Shown: positions 1-8,249, numbered from the stretch's first letter. The stretch is 14,451 nucleotides of DNA from JAAYDI01 sp052034005 (GCA_052034005.1 JBPOJB010000070.1:1-14451); one strand, 5' to 3'. Notes: generated from the letters alone by a model not told the origin. Numbers and translations: made by a program.

Positions 1-207
1 AGCAGACGCTGGCGGAATTCTGTATCTTCCTTGCGCGTCGCAGGCAGCACACTCACGAACCGCCCTCCCTGCCCGTCGATGTACCGCATGTTGTCCATCG
101 TGGCCAGCTTGCAGTCGGCCACGTAGAGGAAGTCGGCACGCCCCACCAATTCCCGCAGGATGTTCCACGACTCCTCGTGCGTCTGATCATCGGGGGTGCC
201 GTCTCTG
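1..207 (-). pseudogene. IS1634-like transposase, C-terminal fragment (truncated at both ends)
   Basis: The minus strand translates without a stop from about 207 to the window edge. It reads RDGTPDDQTHEESW, then GRADFLYVADCKLA, an NMRYID segment, and GGRFVSVLPATRKED. This is the run of motifs around the second catalytic Asp (FLYVAD.K) in IS1634/IS4-type DDE transposases. The part that should lie upstream (N-terminal RNase H half, first Asp) is missing: at 208 the sequence switches to the end of the neighbouring ISKra4-like element, and no matching coding sequence appears beyond that element's far end near 1891. The piece is therefore a remnant. The protein would have continued past position 1, so whether its C-terminus is intact cannot be seen. 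The family name comes from motif memory; transposase identity is firmer than family. Confidence 0.72.
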
Positions 208-1891
208 TGGTGCGCGCTTTTATGCAGCATTTTTGTGTTTTCTGGCCGGCACTGTGCCGTAAGTTCGTATTGGTGTCGCTGATGCTGACTCCAGTACCGT
301 GGCGTAGACGTCGCTCCAGATCCCACTCAGCAGGATCACACGGAGGGTCAACACGGTCCGGGCACCCGCCTGCTTCCACCGCATCCCGGAGAGCTTCAGC
401 CGTTGCGTGAAGACGGTCTTACAGGCCGCTTCGGTCACGCCACTGCCGATCGGCACGTGCTGTCGACGGTACTCCCAGTACTGCATGAAACGGGTGCGCT
501 TCCGAAGATACTCATACGCGCGGCGATAGTCTCGTTTCCGGTGAGCAATGATTCCGTGACGACTGGCGCGCGCTGCAGCGGCATGCAGCACGCGGCTGGG
601 GCCGTTGGGTTTCAGCAACGCCTTACGCATGCGCCGAGCCCAGCTCTCCCCCGCCCGTGTCTGGCCGAACAGCGCCTCGGCCAGCGTCGTAATGCGTTGG
701 CTGGCATGGTAGTAATCGACCACCCGTTGCCAGGTCAACGGTTGTTCGGTCCGGGGATGGCGCATCGGCCGGAGCACGTCTCGGTAATAGGCCGTTTCCT
801 GGTCTCCGGCGTCCGTCACATAGCACAGCCGCGGCAGCGGGCCCTCCCAACCAGTAAGGACCGCTTTGATCAGGGCCGTGAGTTCGGCCGTCATCATGTG
901 CTGTCCCAATTCCGGTGGCTGAGCCGAGTACACCGTTCCCAGGCGTGTCCCCCGCCGGTCGTAGACCGTCACGGTGGCCGTCGTGGCCACCTCAAACGAG
1001 TCACCCGGCTGCATCCCCAGCGTGATGCCATCGCGACCGACGGACAACACGGGCCGCCGATTGCCTTTCCCCTCAAACGCTTCTTTGAGCCAGGTCAGCA
1101 CTTTGGCGGCCTGCGCTTGGGCACTGAACGGTTGCATGCGCTCGGCCAACTGTCCGGTCACTTCCCGCAGTTTCTTGGTGCCCCAGAGCACGCCGTGCTC
1201 GCGACGCAGCCGCTGCAGCACAACGTCCTGCGCAGCGCCTGCGTCGGCGAAGTACCGCCCCACGGCCGAGGTCAACGCCGGAGTCGCGCCGCCTAACAAA
1301 CCCAACATCCGTTCCAAGGGAAACAAGGTCGGTTCACCCCCCTCCCGTTGCCAATCCCGATAGCCGAAACGCCACAGCACGATCTTGCCGAAGCGCGTGG
1401 AAACGTTCCGGTTGGCGGTCTTGCGGTTGAGGCGTCGATAGGAGGTGCCGTCAACATGCACATCATGAGGAAGCGTCTCGGGGTCGTCAGGTTCCGCCTG
1501 ATTGTAGGCCCAGCCTACAAGGGCGCATCCCAATTCCCGTAACATATCCTGGAGGGCCTCCTCGAATCGGAAGCTCGCGGTCGGAGACACCTCACCGCTG
1601 AGAAAACCAACCACCAGCTGGCCGATTTTTGCCAGGACAGGCTCCACCACCTGGCGCAGTTCTTCGTCAACATCCGTGAGTGCTGTTGCCAAAAGCACCT
1701 TGGTGCAGATAGAGTAGGTCATCGTGGCGTCCTTTCCAGAAGAGGAGTCTCTGAGCGAGAAACAACCTCCTTTTTGACGGAAGGACGCCATTTTCACCAA
1801 GATCACTTTCTGGGAGCGATGCGTTCTCCAGACCACTTATTCATCATTCACCCTCACGAAGCGGGGAAATCACCGGGATTTGCGCGCACCA
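208..1891 (-). mobile_element. ISKra4-like insertion sequence (proposed limits)
   Basis: The element contains one long transposase gene (220-1722). A perfect 10-bp inverted match, TGGTGCGCGC at 208-217 and its complement GCGCGCACCA at 1882-1891, lies just outside the gene and is my proposal for the terminal inverted repeats. That gives about 1.68 kb, plausible for a one-gene element of this family. The left repeat sits only 2 bp from the transposase stop codon and exactly where the IS1634-like reading begins to make sense. I see no target-site duplication: the flanks are CTCTG on the left and GCGAG on the right. The limits are tentative; only the left one is supported independently, by the coding junction. 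Confidence 0.5.
220..1722 (-). CDS. ISKra4-family-like DDE transposase (500 aa)
   Basis: This gene catalyses cut/join of its insertion sequence. Visible motifs, numbered from my start: DVHVDGTSYRR (88-97) in the N-terminal half, SVGRDG (D231), CYVTDAGD (D304), VVDYYHAS (334-341), GSGVTEAACK (426-435, E431) and RLKLSGMRW (441-449). The D...D...E spacing with the DYYHA and GSG.xEAACK...GMRW blocks is the ISKra4 signature as I know it. I chose the ATG at 1722 because GGAAAGGA lies 7 nt upstream on the minus strand. The frame is open further, to 1836, but that extension has no ribosome-binding site. The length and absence of stops suggest an intact, possibly active enzyme. It is the only intact transposase in the window, and base composition here is somewhat less GC-rich than in the genes to the right. 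Confidence 0.88.
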   Translation of the reverse strand: MTYSICTKVLLATALTDVDEELRQVVEPVLAKIGQLVVGFLSGEVSPTASFRFEEALQDMLRELGCALVGWAYNQAEPDDPETLPHDVHVDGTSYRRLNRKTANRNVSTRFGKIVLWRFGYRDWQREGGEPTLFPLERMLGLLGGATPALTSAVGRYFADAGAAQDVVLQRLRREHGVLWGTKKLREVTGQLAERMQPFSAQAQAAKVLTWLKEAFEGKGNRRPVLSVGRDGITLGMQPGDSFEVATTATVTVYDRRGTRLGTVYSAQPPELGQHMMTAELTALIKAVLTGWEGPLPRLCYVTDAGDQETAYYRDVLRPMRHPRTEQPLTWQRVVDYYHASQRITTLAEALFGQTRAGESWARRMRKALLKPNGPSRVLHAAAARASRHGIIAHRKRDYRRAYEYLRKRTRFMQYWEYRRQHVPIGSGVTEAACKTVFTQRLKLSGMRWKQAGARTVLTLRVILLSGIWSDVYATVLESASATPIRTYGTVPARKHKNAA

Positions 1892-1979
1892 GCGAGATCG
1901 CACCCGGCGTGTCGCCCGCCTCGGCGCTCCGGCCGTCCTGCGTCGGCCGGTTCACGGCTTCCAGCATCGCCGGAACGAC

Positions 1980-2675
1980 CTACGCATCGGAGGGTGATGT
2001 CGGGATGCCCTGGTCCACTTGTGCGCAGGCCTGCAGGATCTCGTCGCGTGTGCCGCGGCGCGCGATCGCGTCCGCAAACGCCTTCTGGCGCAGTGCATAG
2101 GAGAGGCGCGCCAGCATCTGCAGATGTGCGCGGACGGTGGGGCTGAGCAGCGTGAAGAGCGTATGCACCGGCTGGCCGTCGATCGCATCGTACGGCACCG
2201 GCTGCTGCAGGAAGCACAGCGCGATCATCGGCTCGGGTACCGAGACAACCACGGGATTCCGGACATGCGGCAGCGCGATCCCTTCGCCGATGGCCGTCGA
2301 CCCGAGCGACTCGCGCGTCAGGAGCATTTGCCAGAGGAACTCGCGGTCCGCCGCGGGCGGCAGCGGCAGCAGTTCGACCACGCCGCGCAGCGCGGCAGCC
2401 CGATCCGCCCCGCCGACGCCGTGGTAGACGCCGCCCGCGGCCATGACGTTGGCCAGCCGCACCGCCAGGCTCGGCGGCTGCGGCACTCCCAACGAAAACA
2501 CCTCCACCGGGACGTTCAACCGGCGCGCTGCGGCCCAATCCAGGAGTTCCGCGCGATGGAACCGGTACTGGTCGTGTACGCGGTACGCCGGCAGCACGCC
2601 TTGCTTGATCCAGCGGTAGATCGTCTTCTCGGAAACGTTCAGAAGACTCGCTGACTCGCGAACGCTCAGTTCCAT
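1980..2675 (-). CDS. helix-turn-helix / PTS EIIA domain regulator (231 aa)
   Basis: Residues 1-50 form an excisionase/MerR-type DNA-binding helix-turn-helix (VRESASLLNVSEKTIYRWI, then LPAYRVHDQYRFHRAELLDW). Residues of roughly 70-215 form a fructose/mannitol/Ntr-type PTS EIIA domain. The expected phospho-acceptor is His137 in GIALPHVRNP, preceded by ESLGSTAIGEG. This pairing suggests a transcription factor whose DNA binding responds to phosphorylation by the phosphotransferase chain, rather than a sugar transporter subunit; no EIIB, EIIC, HPr or EI gene is in view. The start at 2675 puts the HTH at the very N-terminus. The frame is open to 2759, but that extension shows no domain. The ribosome-binding site is weak. 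A promoter-like pair lies 56 nt upstream. Close relatives are often annotated PtsN-like, but the added HTH makes that symbol misleading. Confidence 0.82.
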   Translation of the reverse strand: MELSVRESASLLNVSEKTIYRWIKQGVLPAYRVHDQYRFHRAELLDWAAARRLNVPVEVFSLGVPQPPSLAVRLANVMAAGGVYHGVGGADRAAALRGVVELLPLPPAADREFLWQMLLTRESLGSTAIGEGIALPHVRNPVVVSVPEPMIALCFLQQPVPYDAIDGQPVHTLFTLLSPTVRAHLQMLARLSYALRQKAFADAIARRGTRDEILQACAQVDQGIPTSPSDA

Positions 2676-2730
2676 GGTTCGATACGCGTGCGGCGATTGA
2701 GCCGGATGACATCGGATACCGACGCGACCC

Positions 2731-2759
2731 AGCATAGCCCATCGCCTGTTGCCGGGCAA
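2731..2759 (-). promoter_or_regulatory. Candidate sigma-70-type promoter of the HTH/EIIA gene
   Basis: On the minus strand TTGCCC (2754-2759) is followed after exactly 17 nt by TATGCT (2731-2736). This is 4 of 6 matches to each consensus hexamer with ideal spacing, in the 234-bp gap upstream of the gene start at 2675. It is a match by eye only. Confidence 0.4.
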
Positions 2760-2870
2760 CCGGACTGGTGCGGATCGCCGCGGCGGGAAACGCGCCGGTT
2801 CGTGCGCGGCCCAGCATGAGCCGATGATGCGCCCGCCCGTCTGATGGCCATTCCCGGCGACCGGGCCGTG

Positions 2871-2889
2871 GGTCCGTCCATGGCGGACC
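2871..2889 (-). terminator. Small hairpin downstream of the methyltransferase gene
   Basis: GGTCCG (2871-2876) and CGGACC (2884-2889) form a 6-bp stem with a 7-nt loop, about 20 nt past the stop codon of the minus-strand gene ending at 2910. There is no T-run, so it is at best a weak, factor-dependent terminator or RNA end stabiliser. Confidence 0.28.
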
Positions 2890-2909
2890 GGGTGGAGTCC
2901 CCGGGCCGC

Positions 2910-3737
2910 TTATCGCTTCTGGGCCTGGCCGGTCATGGGCACGAACGCGACCGGGATGATCCGTTCCTCGCGGACCTTTCCGTCTGTCTCCTTGTGCACG
3001 ACGATCAGGCTCTGGTAGTGTCGGCCGACGGGGATCACCAGGCGTCCACCCGGCTTGAGCTGATCGACCAGCGGCTGGGGCACGTGTTCCGGCGCAGCCG
3101 CCACGATGATCAGGTCGAACGGCGCGTGTTCCGGCCAGCCGGCGTAGCCGTCCCCCGCGCGCACCGTCACATTCCGGTATCCCAGCCGTGCCAGTCGCTC
3201 ACGGGCCGACTCGGCCAAGGCGTCGACGATCTCGATGCTATAGACCTGCTTGCACAGCAGCGACAGGACGGCCGCCTGATAGCCGGAGCCGGTGCCGATA
3301 TCCAGCGCGACAGCCGACTCGGACGGGCGCGCCAGCTGGGTCATGAGTCCCACGATATAGGGCTGAGAAATCGTCTGGCCGTGGCCGATCGGCAGGGGCC
3401 CGTCCCAGTAGGCCTGATCGACTTCCCGGTCCGGCACGAACAGGTGCCGCGGCACCTTCTTCATCGCGCCCAGCACGTGCGGGTCCGTGATGTCGCGGGC
3501 CTGCAACTGCTGCTCGACCATCCGCCGCAGCTTCTCGGCGTGCGACCGTCCCAAGTTCTCGCTGTCATCGGTTTTCGACACGACCTTACCCTGGCCTGAG
3601 ATGCTTGGCGTCTGGCCCGTCGCCGGCCGGGCCGCGTGCCCTGCGGCGCGCACACGAACCCACTGCCAGGTCGTGTACGCGATGACTCCCAACGTTGCCA
3701 GCACGATGCCAACCACCAGCGGTCGGATGCTCTTCAT
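2910..3737 (-). CDS. pcm: Membrane-anchored protein-L-isoaspartate O-methyltransferase (275 aa)
   Basis: The enzyme uses S-adenosylmethionine to methylate isoaspartyl residues in aged proteins and so starts their repair. Diagnostic blocks are RDITDPHVLGAMKKVPRHLFV (81-101), GHGQTISQPYIVGLM (118-132), the SAM-binding loop ALDIGTGSGYQ (144-154), then GDGYAGWPEHAPFDLI (195-210) and LKPGGRLVIPVG (227-238). The catalytic domain (about 66-265) has normal length. Ahead of it lies a hydrophobic segment, residues 7-23, after MKSIRP, and a polar linker of about 40 residues, so the enzyme is probably tethered to the membrane or exported; classic Pcm is cytoplasmic. I chose the ATG at 3737 because it places the signal-anchor at the N-terminus and AGGTG lies 7 nt upstream. 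The frame is open to 3848 without a better site. A promoter-like pair lies upstream at 3820-3848. Confidence 0.9.
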   Translation of the reverse strand: MKSIRPLVVGIVLATLGVIAYTTWQWVRVRAAGHAARPATGQTPSISGQGKVVSKTDDSENLGRSHAEKLRRMVEQQLQARDITDPHVLGAMKKVPRHLFVPDREVDQAYWDGPLPIGHGQTISQPYIVGLMTQLARPSESAVALDIGTGSGYQAAVLSLLCKQVYSIEIVDALAESARERLARLGYRNVTVRAGDGYAGWPEHAPFDLIIVAAAPEHVPQPLVDQLKPGGRLVIPVGRHYQSLIVVHKETDGKVREERIIPVAFVPMTGQAQKR

Positions 3738-3819
3738 GACGGGCACCTGCGTGGTCGGGCCGCTCTGCCCGTCGCCAATCGGAGCACCTCCCGTTCGCTC
3801 AACGGGCCAACGCGGCCAG

Positions 3820-3848
3820 AGTATCGCCGACACGGATCCAGTTTCCAA
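3820..3848 (-). promoter_or_regulatory. Candidate sigma-70-type promoter of pcm
   Basis: On the minus strand TTGGAA (3843-3848) is followed after 17 nt by GATACT (3820-3825), about 80 nt upstream of the pcm start. It lies in the 323-bp divergent gap shared with the HNH gene, which holds no other gene that I can see. Confidence 0.38.
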
Positions 3849-4018
3849 TAAGGGGCCAACCAGCTTTGGTCCTACCAGAGGCGCGGCGATGGTTCAAGAC
3901 GCACAGGCGTCTTTTGCGCGCCGGGGCGCCGACTCGACCCCCGTGCGCCGATGGAACCACGAGCCGTCCCGCAGGTGCATTTTCATCATGGGTCGATGCA
4001 CAGGCCCCGCGTTTCGCC

Positions 4019-4024
4019 TACAAT
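4019..4024 (+). promoter_or_regulatory. Candidate -10 element of the HNH gene
   Basis: TACAAT, followed by G, lies 36 nt before the start codon at 4061 and upstream of a strong Shine-Dalgarno GGGAGGT (4049-4055). No clear -35 hexamer is seen at the normal distance, so this is a -10-only call. Confidence 0.35.
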
Positions 4025-4060
4025 GACGGCGTCTGGGAATTGCCCCCCGGGAGGTAGCGG

Positions 4061-4660
4061 ATGTCGCAGAGCGTTCTGCAGCGGCCCACACTGGTGCTCA
4101 ACCGAAACTGGCAGCCGATCCATGTCGCGACGGTGGCCCGCGCGGTGATCATGCTCTATACGGGCGCTGTGCGCGTCGTCGACCCGAAGGACTACCAGAC
4201 GTACAACTGGGATGATTGGTCGCGGCTGCGACCGCACGAGGAAGAGTCCTGCGTCCGCTCCGTTTCCTACCGGCTGCGCGTGCCGGAAGTCGTGGTGCTG
4301 GCCCACTATGACGGCATGCCGGGCACGACCGTGCCGTTCAGCCGCCGCAACATCTACAAACGTGACCGCTACACGTGCCAATACTGCGGCCGACAGCCCG
4401 CCATTGAGGACCTGACGATCGATCATGTGATCCCCCGCGCGCGGGGCGGCGTCTCTTCCTGGGAGAACTGCGTGCTGGCCTGCTTTGACTGCAACAAACT
4501 CAAAGCGGACCGCACGCCGGAGCAGGCGCACATGCGATTGCGCTTTGCACCTCACCGTCCCATGTGGCGCCCCTTGTACGCCTGGCACTCCAAGCCCATC
4601 AAGAGCTGGGCCCGGTTCCTGGGCGAAGCCTACTGGAACGTCACGCTGCAGGATGAGTAA
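4061..4660 (+). CDS. HNH endonuclease family protein (199 aa)
   Basis: The N-terminal 90 residues (LVLNRNWQPIHVATVARAV..., VRVVDPKDYQTY, SYRLRVPEVVVL) are the usual lead-in of a widespread single-domain HNH family. The nuclease core follows: RRNIYKRDRYTCQYCG with zinc-binding CxxC (C106, C109), LTIDHVIPRARGG with the catalytic D121-H122, SWENCVLACFDCNKLK with N136 and the second CxxC (C141, C144). All zinc ligands and the H-N catalytic pair are present, so it should be an active metal-dependent nuclease. Its physiological role is not known to me; relatives usually stand alone with housekeeping-like neighbours rather than in restriction operons, and no methylase or other defence gene adjoins it here. 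GGGAGGT 5 nt before ATG fixes the start. A 13-bp hairpin starts 7 nt past the stop. Confidence 0.9.
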   Translation: MSQSVLQRPTLVLNRNWQPIHVATVARAVIMLYTGAVRVVDPKDYQTYNWDDWSRLRPHEEESCVRSVSYRLRVPEVVVLAHYDGMPGTTVPFSRRNIYKRDRYTCQYCGRQPAIEDLTIDHVIPRARGGVSSWENCVLACFDCNKLKADRTPEQAHMRLRFAPHRPMWRPLYAWHSKPIKSWARFLGEAYWNVTLQDE

Positions 4661-4666
4661 AAGAAA

Positions 4667-4703
4667 GCGAGGTCGCTGGCGAGAGCAGGACCAGCGACCT
4701 CGC
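4667..4703. terminator. Perfect 13-bp stem-loop after the HNH gene
   Basis: GCGAGGTCGCTGG (4667-4679) pairs fully with CCAGCGACCTCGC (4691-4703) around an 11-nt loop. It starts 7 nt after the HNH stop. On the plus strand no T-run follows. On the minus strand the stem is followed by TTTCTTTTAC, so intrinsic termination would work better for transcription entering from the right. Confidence 0.65.
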
Positions 4704-5414
4704 ATTCACGCGCACATCAGCCAGAGAACAGGTGGGTCCACCCAGGCGGTGGAAAGAGCGGTGGGATGGGACTTCGACAGGCCTCGTGGGGCCCGCGAAT
4801 GCTTGCTTCGGGAATAGGCTTTCTCCTTTCCACGCCACGGTTGACCCGCAACAGGTCCGCCGCGCGTACTGGGTTGCAGAGCAGGACACGAGAGGGGGCA
4901 CCAGATCCGACGGTTGCCTACGGTGGTGGACGATCGTGCAGCCGGAGCCGCTGCAGAGCCCGCCCCGCCAGGCCGCGCGCCCAACTGCCCGCGGAACATA
5001 ACCGCGGGAAGTGGACTCGGTTGACCATCGCCAGGCAGGGATTCCACGACATGAGACTTGCACGACCGGTGACTTCAATCGGGTACGATCGAGGCCCCAG
5101 GCGCGGGCGCCCGACGGCCACCGCCACGAAGCAGTACCCTGCAGGCTGCGCGGCCGACGATCGTGCAAGAATCTGCCTAACCATGACAACCTCGTTACCG
5201 AGTGTTGCCAAATTCGGCGGCCTGGCGATCTCGCAGCGCGAGACCCATGGCTTTGCGTCCCGGCCTCACGACCGGTTTGCCGTTTCGGTTGGCAAGACGA
5301 GACGGCCCGTGAGGGCCATCGACGTTTCGAGCGTAATGCTATTAAATACATAGGTTGCAAATGGCTGATTGTCAAACCAGGTTTTCTAGACCCCCTCAGG
5401 AGCACCGGACTCCC
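4704..5414. other. 711-bp region with no recognisable gene
   Basis: Open frames exist here (for example plus 4766-5353) but none has a ribosome-binding site, family motif or normal-looking protein composition; they are Arg/Ser/Pro-rich as expected of unused frames in GC-rich DNA. A 7-bp hairpin, CCCGCGG/CCGCGGG with a 7-nt AACATAA loop, lies at 4988-5008. A locally AT-rich patch (about 5331-5352) may hold the promoter of the following peptidase gene, but I found no hexamer pair with good spacing. Otherwise I see nothing. Confidence 0.55.
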
Positions 5415-8249
5415 ATGTCGACATGCCGCGTACCCGCCGCCTGCTTCACCCTCCTGGCACTGCTCATCTACGCGCCCTGCGGCCCGGCCGCACGCGGCGC
5501 GGAGTCGGTGCCCCGCCTGAGAATCGACAGCTACGTGCTGGCCAACGGCCTGAAGGTCGCTTTGAGCCATGATCCGTCCGCGCCGCGCACGACGGTCAGT
5601 GTCGCCTACCATGTGGGATCCAAGAACGAGCGGGCCGGGCTGACCGGCTTCGCCCATTTCTTCGAGCACATGATGTTCCGCGGCACGCGGAACGTGCCCA
5701 ACTACGACGAACCTTTGCAGGAAGCGGGCGGGGAGTCCAACGCGTTCACGAGTGAGGACGTCACGGTGTACTTCGAGACGATCCCGAACAACTATGTCGA
5801 GCGGGCGTTGTATCTGGAGGCCGAGCGGATGGCGTTCTTGTCGAGCGCGTTGAGCCAGGAGAAATTCGACACGGAGCGGGAGGTGGTCAAGAACGAGCGG
5901 CGGCAGAGCATGGAGAACGTCCCGTACGGGCTGGCCGACGAGACCATCGCGTTCTATGTCTATCCGCCGGGTCATCCGTACTCGTGGTCGGTCATCGGCT
6001 CGATGGAGGACTTGAACCGGGCGACGCTGGACGACCTGCGCCAGTTCTTTCTCGAGTTCTATCATCCGGGCAACGCCACATTGACGCTGGTCGGCGGGTT
6101 CGCGCCGGACGAAGCGAAACGGTGGATCGACACCTATTTCGGCCCGCTGTCGGCCGGTCCGGCGCCGGCCGCCCTGAACATACCGGCCGTCGCGCCCGTC
6201 TCGGCGCGCGTCGTCCAGCGGGACCGCGTGCAGTTCCCGCGGGTCTATTGGACCTGGCCGACTGTGGCGGAGTCGCACCCCGATGCGCCGGCCCTCGGAC
6301 TGCTGGCGGCACTGCTCTCCGACGGAGACGCCTCGCGACTGATGCGCGCGCTGGTCATCGACGGGCAGGTCGCCGTCGACGTGTCGGCCTCGGGCGATGC
6401 GCAGGAGGTCGGCGGGCTGTTCCAGATCGTCGCGACGGCCGCGCCCGGCCACCAGATTGAAGAGCTCGAGACGCTGATCGACCAGCAGTTGAAGCGGATC
6501 CAGGCCACGGCACCCGAGGCCGAGGAACTCGCGCGCGTCAAGGCCAAGTTCCGTACGTCGCTCCTCACCGGGCTCACCTCGCCCTTGCACCGCAACATCA
6601 TCATCGCGCTGGGGCTCACCCAGCACAACGATCCGCACCACTATCAGACGCAGTTCGCGCAATACGCCCAGGTCACGCCGGAAGATATCCGGCGCGTGGC
6701 GACCGAGTACCTGCCGGACCGGAAAGTCGTGCTGGTCATCGAGCCGGCGGTGGAGGGTGAGCCGGAGAGTGAAGCGGTGCAGGGCGGGCCGTTGCCCGAC
6801 CCCACGCCGCACGCCAAGATTCCAGCCCGCACGCCTGCCGCCGGCCCCGATTGGACCGTGATGCCGGCGCCTGCCCCGCGCGGCACGTTCGTGACGCCGC
6901 CCTTCGAGCGGCATACGTTGCCCAACGGGCTGGCCGTCTGGGTGTCGCCCTGGCATACGCTGCCGCTCGTCTCCGCCCAGCTGATGGTCTCCACCGGCAG
7001 CGTCGACGACCCGGCCGATCGTGCGGGGCTGGCGCAACTGACCGCCACCCTGTGGGACCAGGGGACCACGGAGCTGACCGCCACCGAGTTCGCCGAGTCC
7101 GTCGACGCGCTGGGCACGTCGCTCGAAATCTCCTCCGGAACGGACCTGACCCAACTGAACTTCACCGTCGAATCGAGCCGGCTGGCCGAACTGCTGCAGC
7201 TGGTCGGCCACATGGTCGCCCAGCCGCGACTGGACGAGGCGGATTTCCAACGCGAACGGCAACTGCAGCTGAGCGAACTCCAGAGCGGTCCGGACAGCGT
7301 GTCCTGGATCGCGCGCCGCGTGTTCCCCAGCCTGCTGTACGGCCCCCAGCACCCCCTCGCCTCGCCTGCCCAAGGCTACACCCGGACCGTCGAGTCGCTC
7401 ACCCGCGGCCAGGTCCAGACGTTCTATCGCGACCGCTTCGTGCCCCGGCGCAGCATGCTGATCGTGGTGGGAGATGTCGAGCCCGCGACGCTGTTCGACA
7501 TGCTCGAGTCGTCATTCGAACACTGGCGCGACCGGCCGGCGGCCGCGACCGACGTGGCCCCCGCTTCGACCGGCGCCGCACCCGACACCGTGTTCCTCGT
7601 CGACAAGCCGGGCGCCGTACAGAGCATGATCGTCGTCGGCCGCACGTGGCGCGACCGCACCGATGACTCCTATTTCGCCACCGAGATCGGCAACCGCGCG
7701 CTGGGCGGCGACTTCCTGAGCCGCATCAACCAGAACCTGCGCGAACGCCACGGCTATACCTACGGCGCCCGCTCCGCCTTCCACTACGCGCGGACCGGCA
7801 GCCGCTGGACAGTCCAGACATCCGTGCGGCGCGAAGTGACCGGCGCAGCCTTGCGCGAGATCATCTCGGAACTCGACGGCATCCGCGGCGATCGGCCGCT
7901 GACCGAGGAGGAAGTCGCCACCGCCCGCGACGCCGAGCTGAGCGTGTTCCCGGAAGCGTTTGAAACGCCCGCCCGCATCGCACGCTCGCTCGCACAACTC
8001 GCTGTCTTCCAGCTCCCTGACGATTACTACCAGCGCCATGTCACACGCCTGGCCGCCACCAGCGCGCAGGAAGTGACCGAGGCCCTGGCGCAACTGGCCG
8101 ACCGCCGCGCCGTCACCATACTCGTCGTGGGCGACCGCCAGATCGTCGAGCCGCTGCTTCGCGAGGCCGGCTTCCCGCGCGTGCGATACCTCGACACGGA
8201 CGGCCAACCTGTGCGCCCCGCACGCGATGTGCGTGCCGGCGGTCCGTAA
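5415..8249 (+). CDS. Secreted M16-family zinc metallopeptidase, fused two-half form (944 aa)
   Basis: Residues 1-29 look like a signal peptide (MSTCR then a hydrophobic stretch through LLALLIYA, and an Ala-rich cleavage region). The first M16 half (about 37-470) carries the inverted zinc motif HFFEH (H81, E84 catalytic, H85) and the third ligand in VVKNE (E161), 76 residues after H85 as in the family. The second half begins near residue 496 (FERHTLPNGLAVWVS) and repeats the fold, but its equivalent of HxxEH reads GLAQLTATLWDQG, so it is the usual non-catalytic partner that closes the peptide chamber. Fused forms of about 900 aa are normal for the exported M16B type. Substrate is unknown; probably short peptides in the periplasm. 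I chose the ATG at 5415 for the signal peptide; AGGAG lies 12 nt upstream. The frame is open back to 5355. Confidence 0.93.
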   Translation: MSTCRVPAACFTLLALLIYAPCGPAARGAESVPRLRIDSYVLANGLKVALSHDPSAPRTTVSVAYHVGSKNERAGLTGFAHFFEHMMFRGTRNVPNYDEPLQEAGGESNAFTSEDVTVYFETIPNNYVERALYLEAERMAFLSSALSQEKFDTEREVVKNERRQSMENVPYGLADETIAFYVYPPGHPYSWSVIGSMEDLNRATLDDLRQFFLEFYHPGNATLTLVGGFAPDEAKRWIDTYFGPLSAGPAPAALNIPAVAPVSARVVQRDRVQFPRVYWTWPTVAESHPDAPALGLLAALLSDGDASRLMRALVIDGQVAVDVSASGDAQEVGGLFQIVATAAPGHQIEELETLIDQQLKRIQATAPEAEELARVKAKFRTSLLTGLTSPLHRNIIIALGLTQHNDPHHYQTQFAQYAQVTPEDIRRVATEYLPDRKVVLVIEPAVEGEPESEAVQGGPLPDPTPHAKIPARTPAAGPDWTVMPAPAPRGTFVTPPFERHTLPNGLAVWVSPWHTLPLVSAQLMVSTGSVDDPADRAGLAQLTATLWDQGTTELTATEFAESVDALGTSLEISSGTDLTQLNFTVESSRLAELLQLVGHMVAQPRLDEADFQRERQLQLSELQSGPDSVSWIARRVFPSLLYGPQHPLASPAQGYTRTVESLTRGQVQTFYRDRFVPRRSMLIVVGDVEPATLFDMLESSFEHWRDRPAAATDVAPASTGAAPDTVFLVDKPGAVQSMIVVGRTWRDRTDDSYFATEIGNRALGGDFLSRINQNLRERHGYTYGARSAFHYARTGSRWTVQTSVRREVTGAALREIISELDGIRGDRPLTEEEVATARDAELSVFPEAFETPARIARSLAQLAVFQLPDDYYQRHVTRLAATSAQEVTEALAQLADRRAVTILVVGDRQIVEPLLREAGFPRVRYLDTDGQPVRPARDVRAGGP

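Noticed and set aside
403..1296. 297-residue plus-strand frame within the insertion sequence
   Set aside because: It is antisense to the transposase and has no family motif or ribosome-binding site.
1870..2817. 315-residue minus-strand frame over the HTH/EIIA gene
   Set aside because: The other minus frame carries the complete HTH and the EIIA His motif; this one is Arg/Gly/Ala-rich and has no motif.
4061..4660. Defence island or restriction system around the HNH gene
   Set aside because: No methylase, helicase, toxin or other defence gene adjoins it; neighbours are repair and peptidase genes with their own signals.
4641..7373. 910-residue open frame on the minus strand
   Set aside because: It lies largely antisense to the M16 peptidase, whose motifs are unmistakable, and it is Arg/Gly/His-rich with no family signature. 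GC-rich third positions create such frames.
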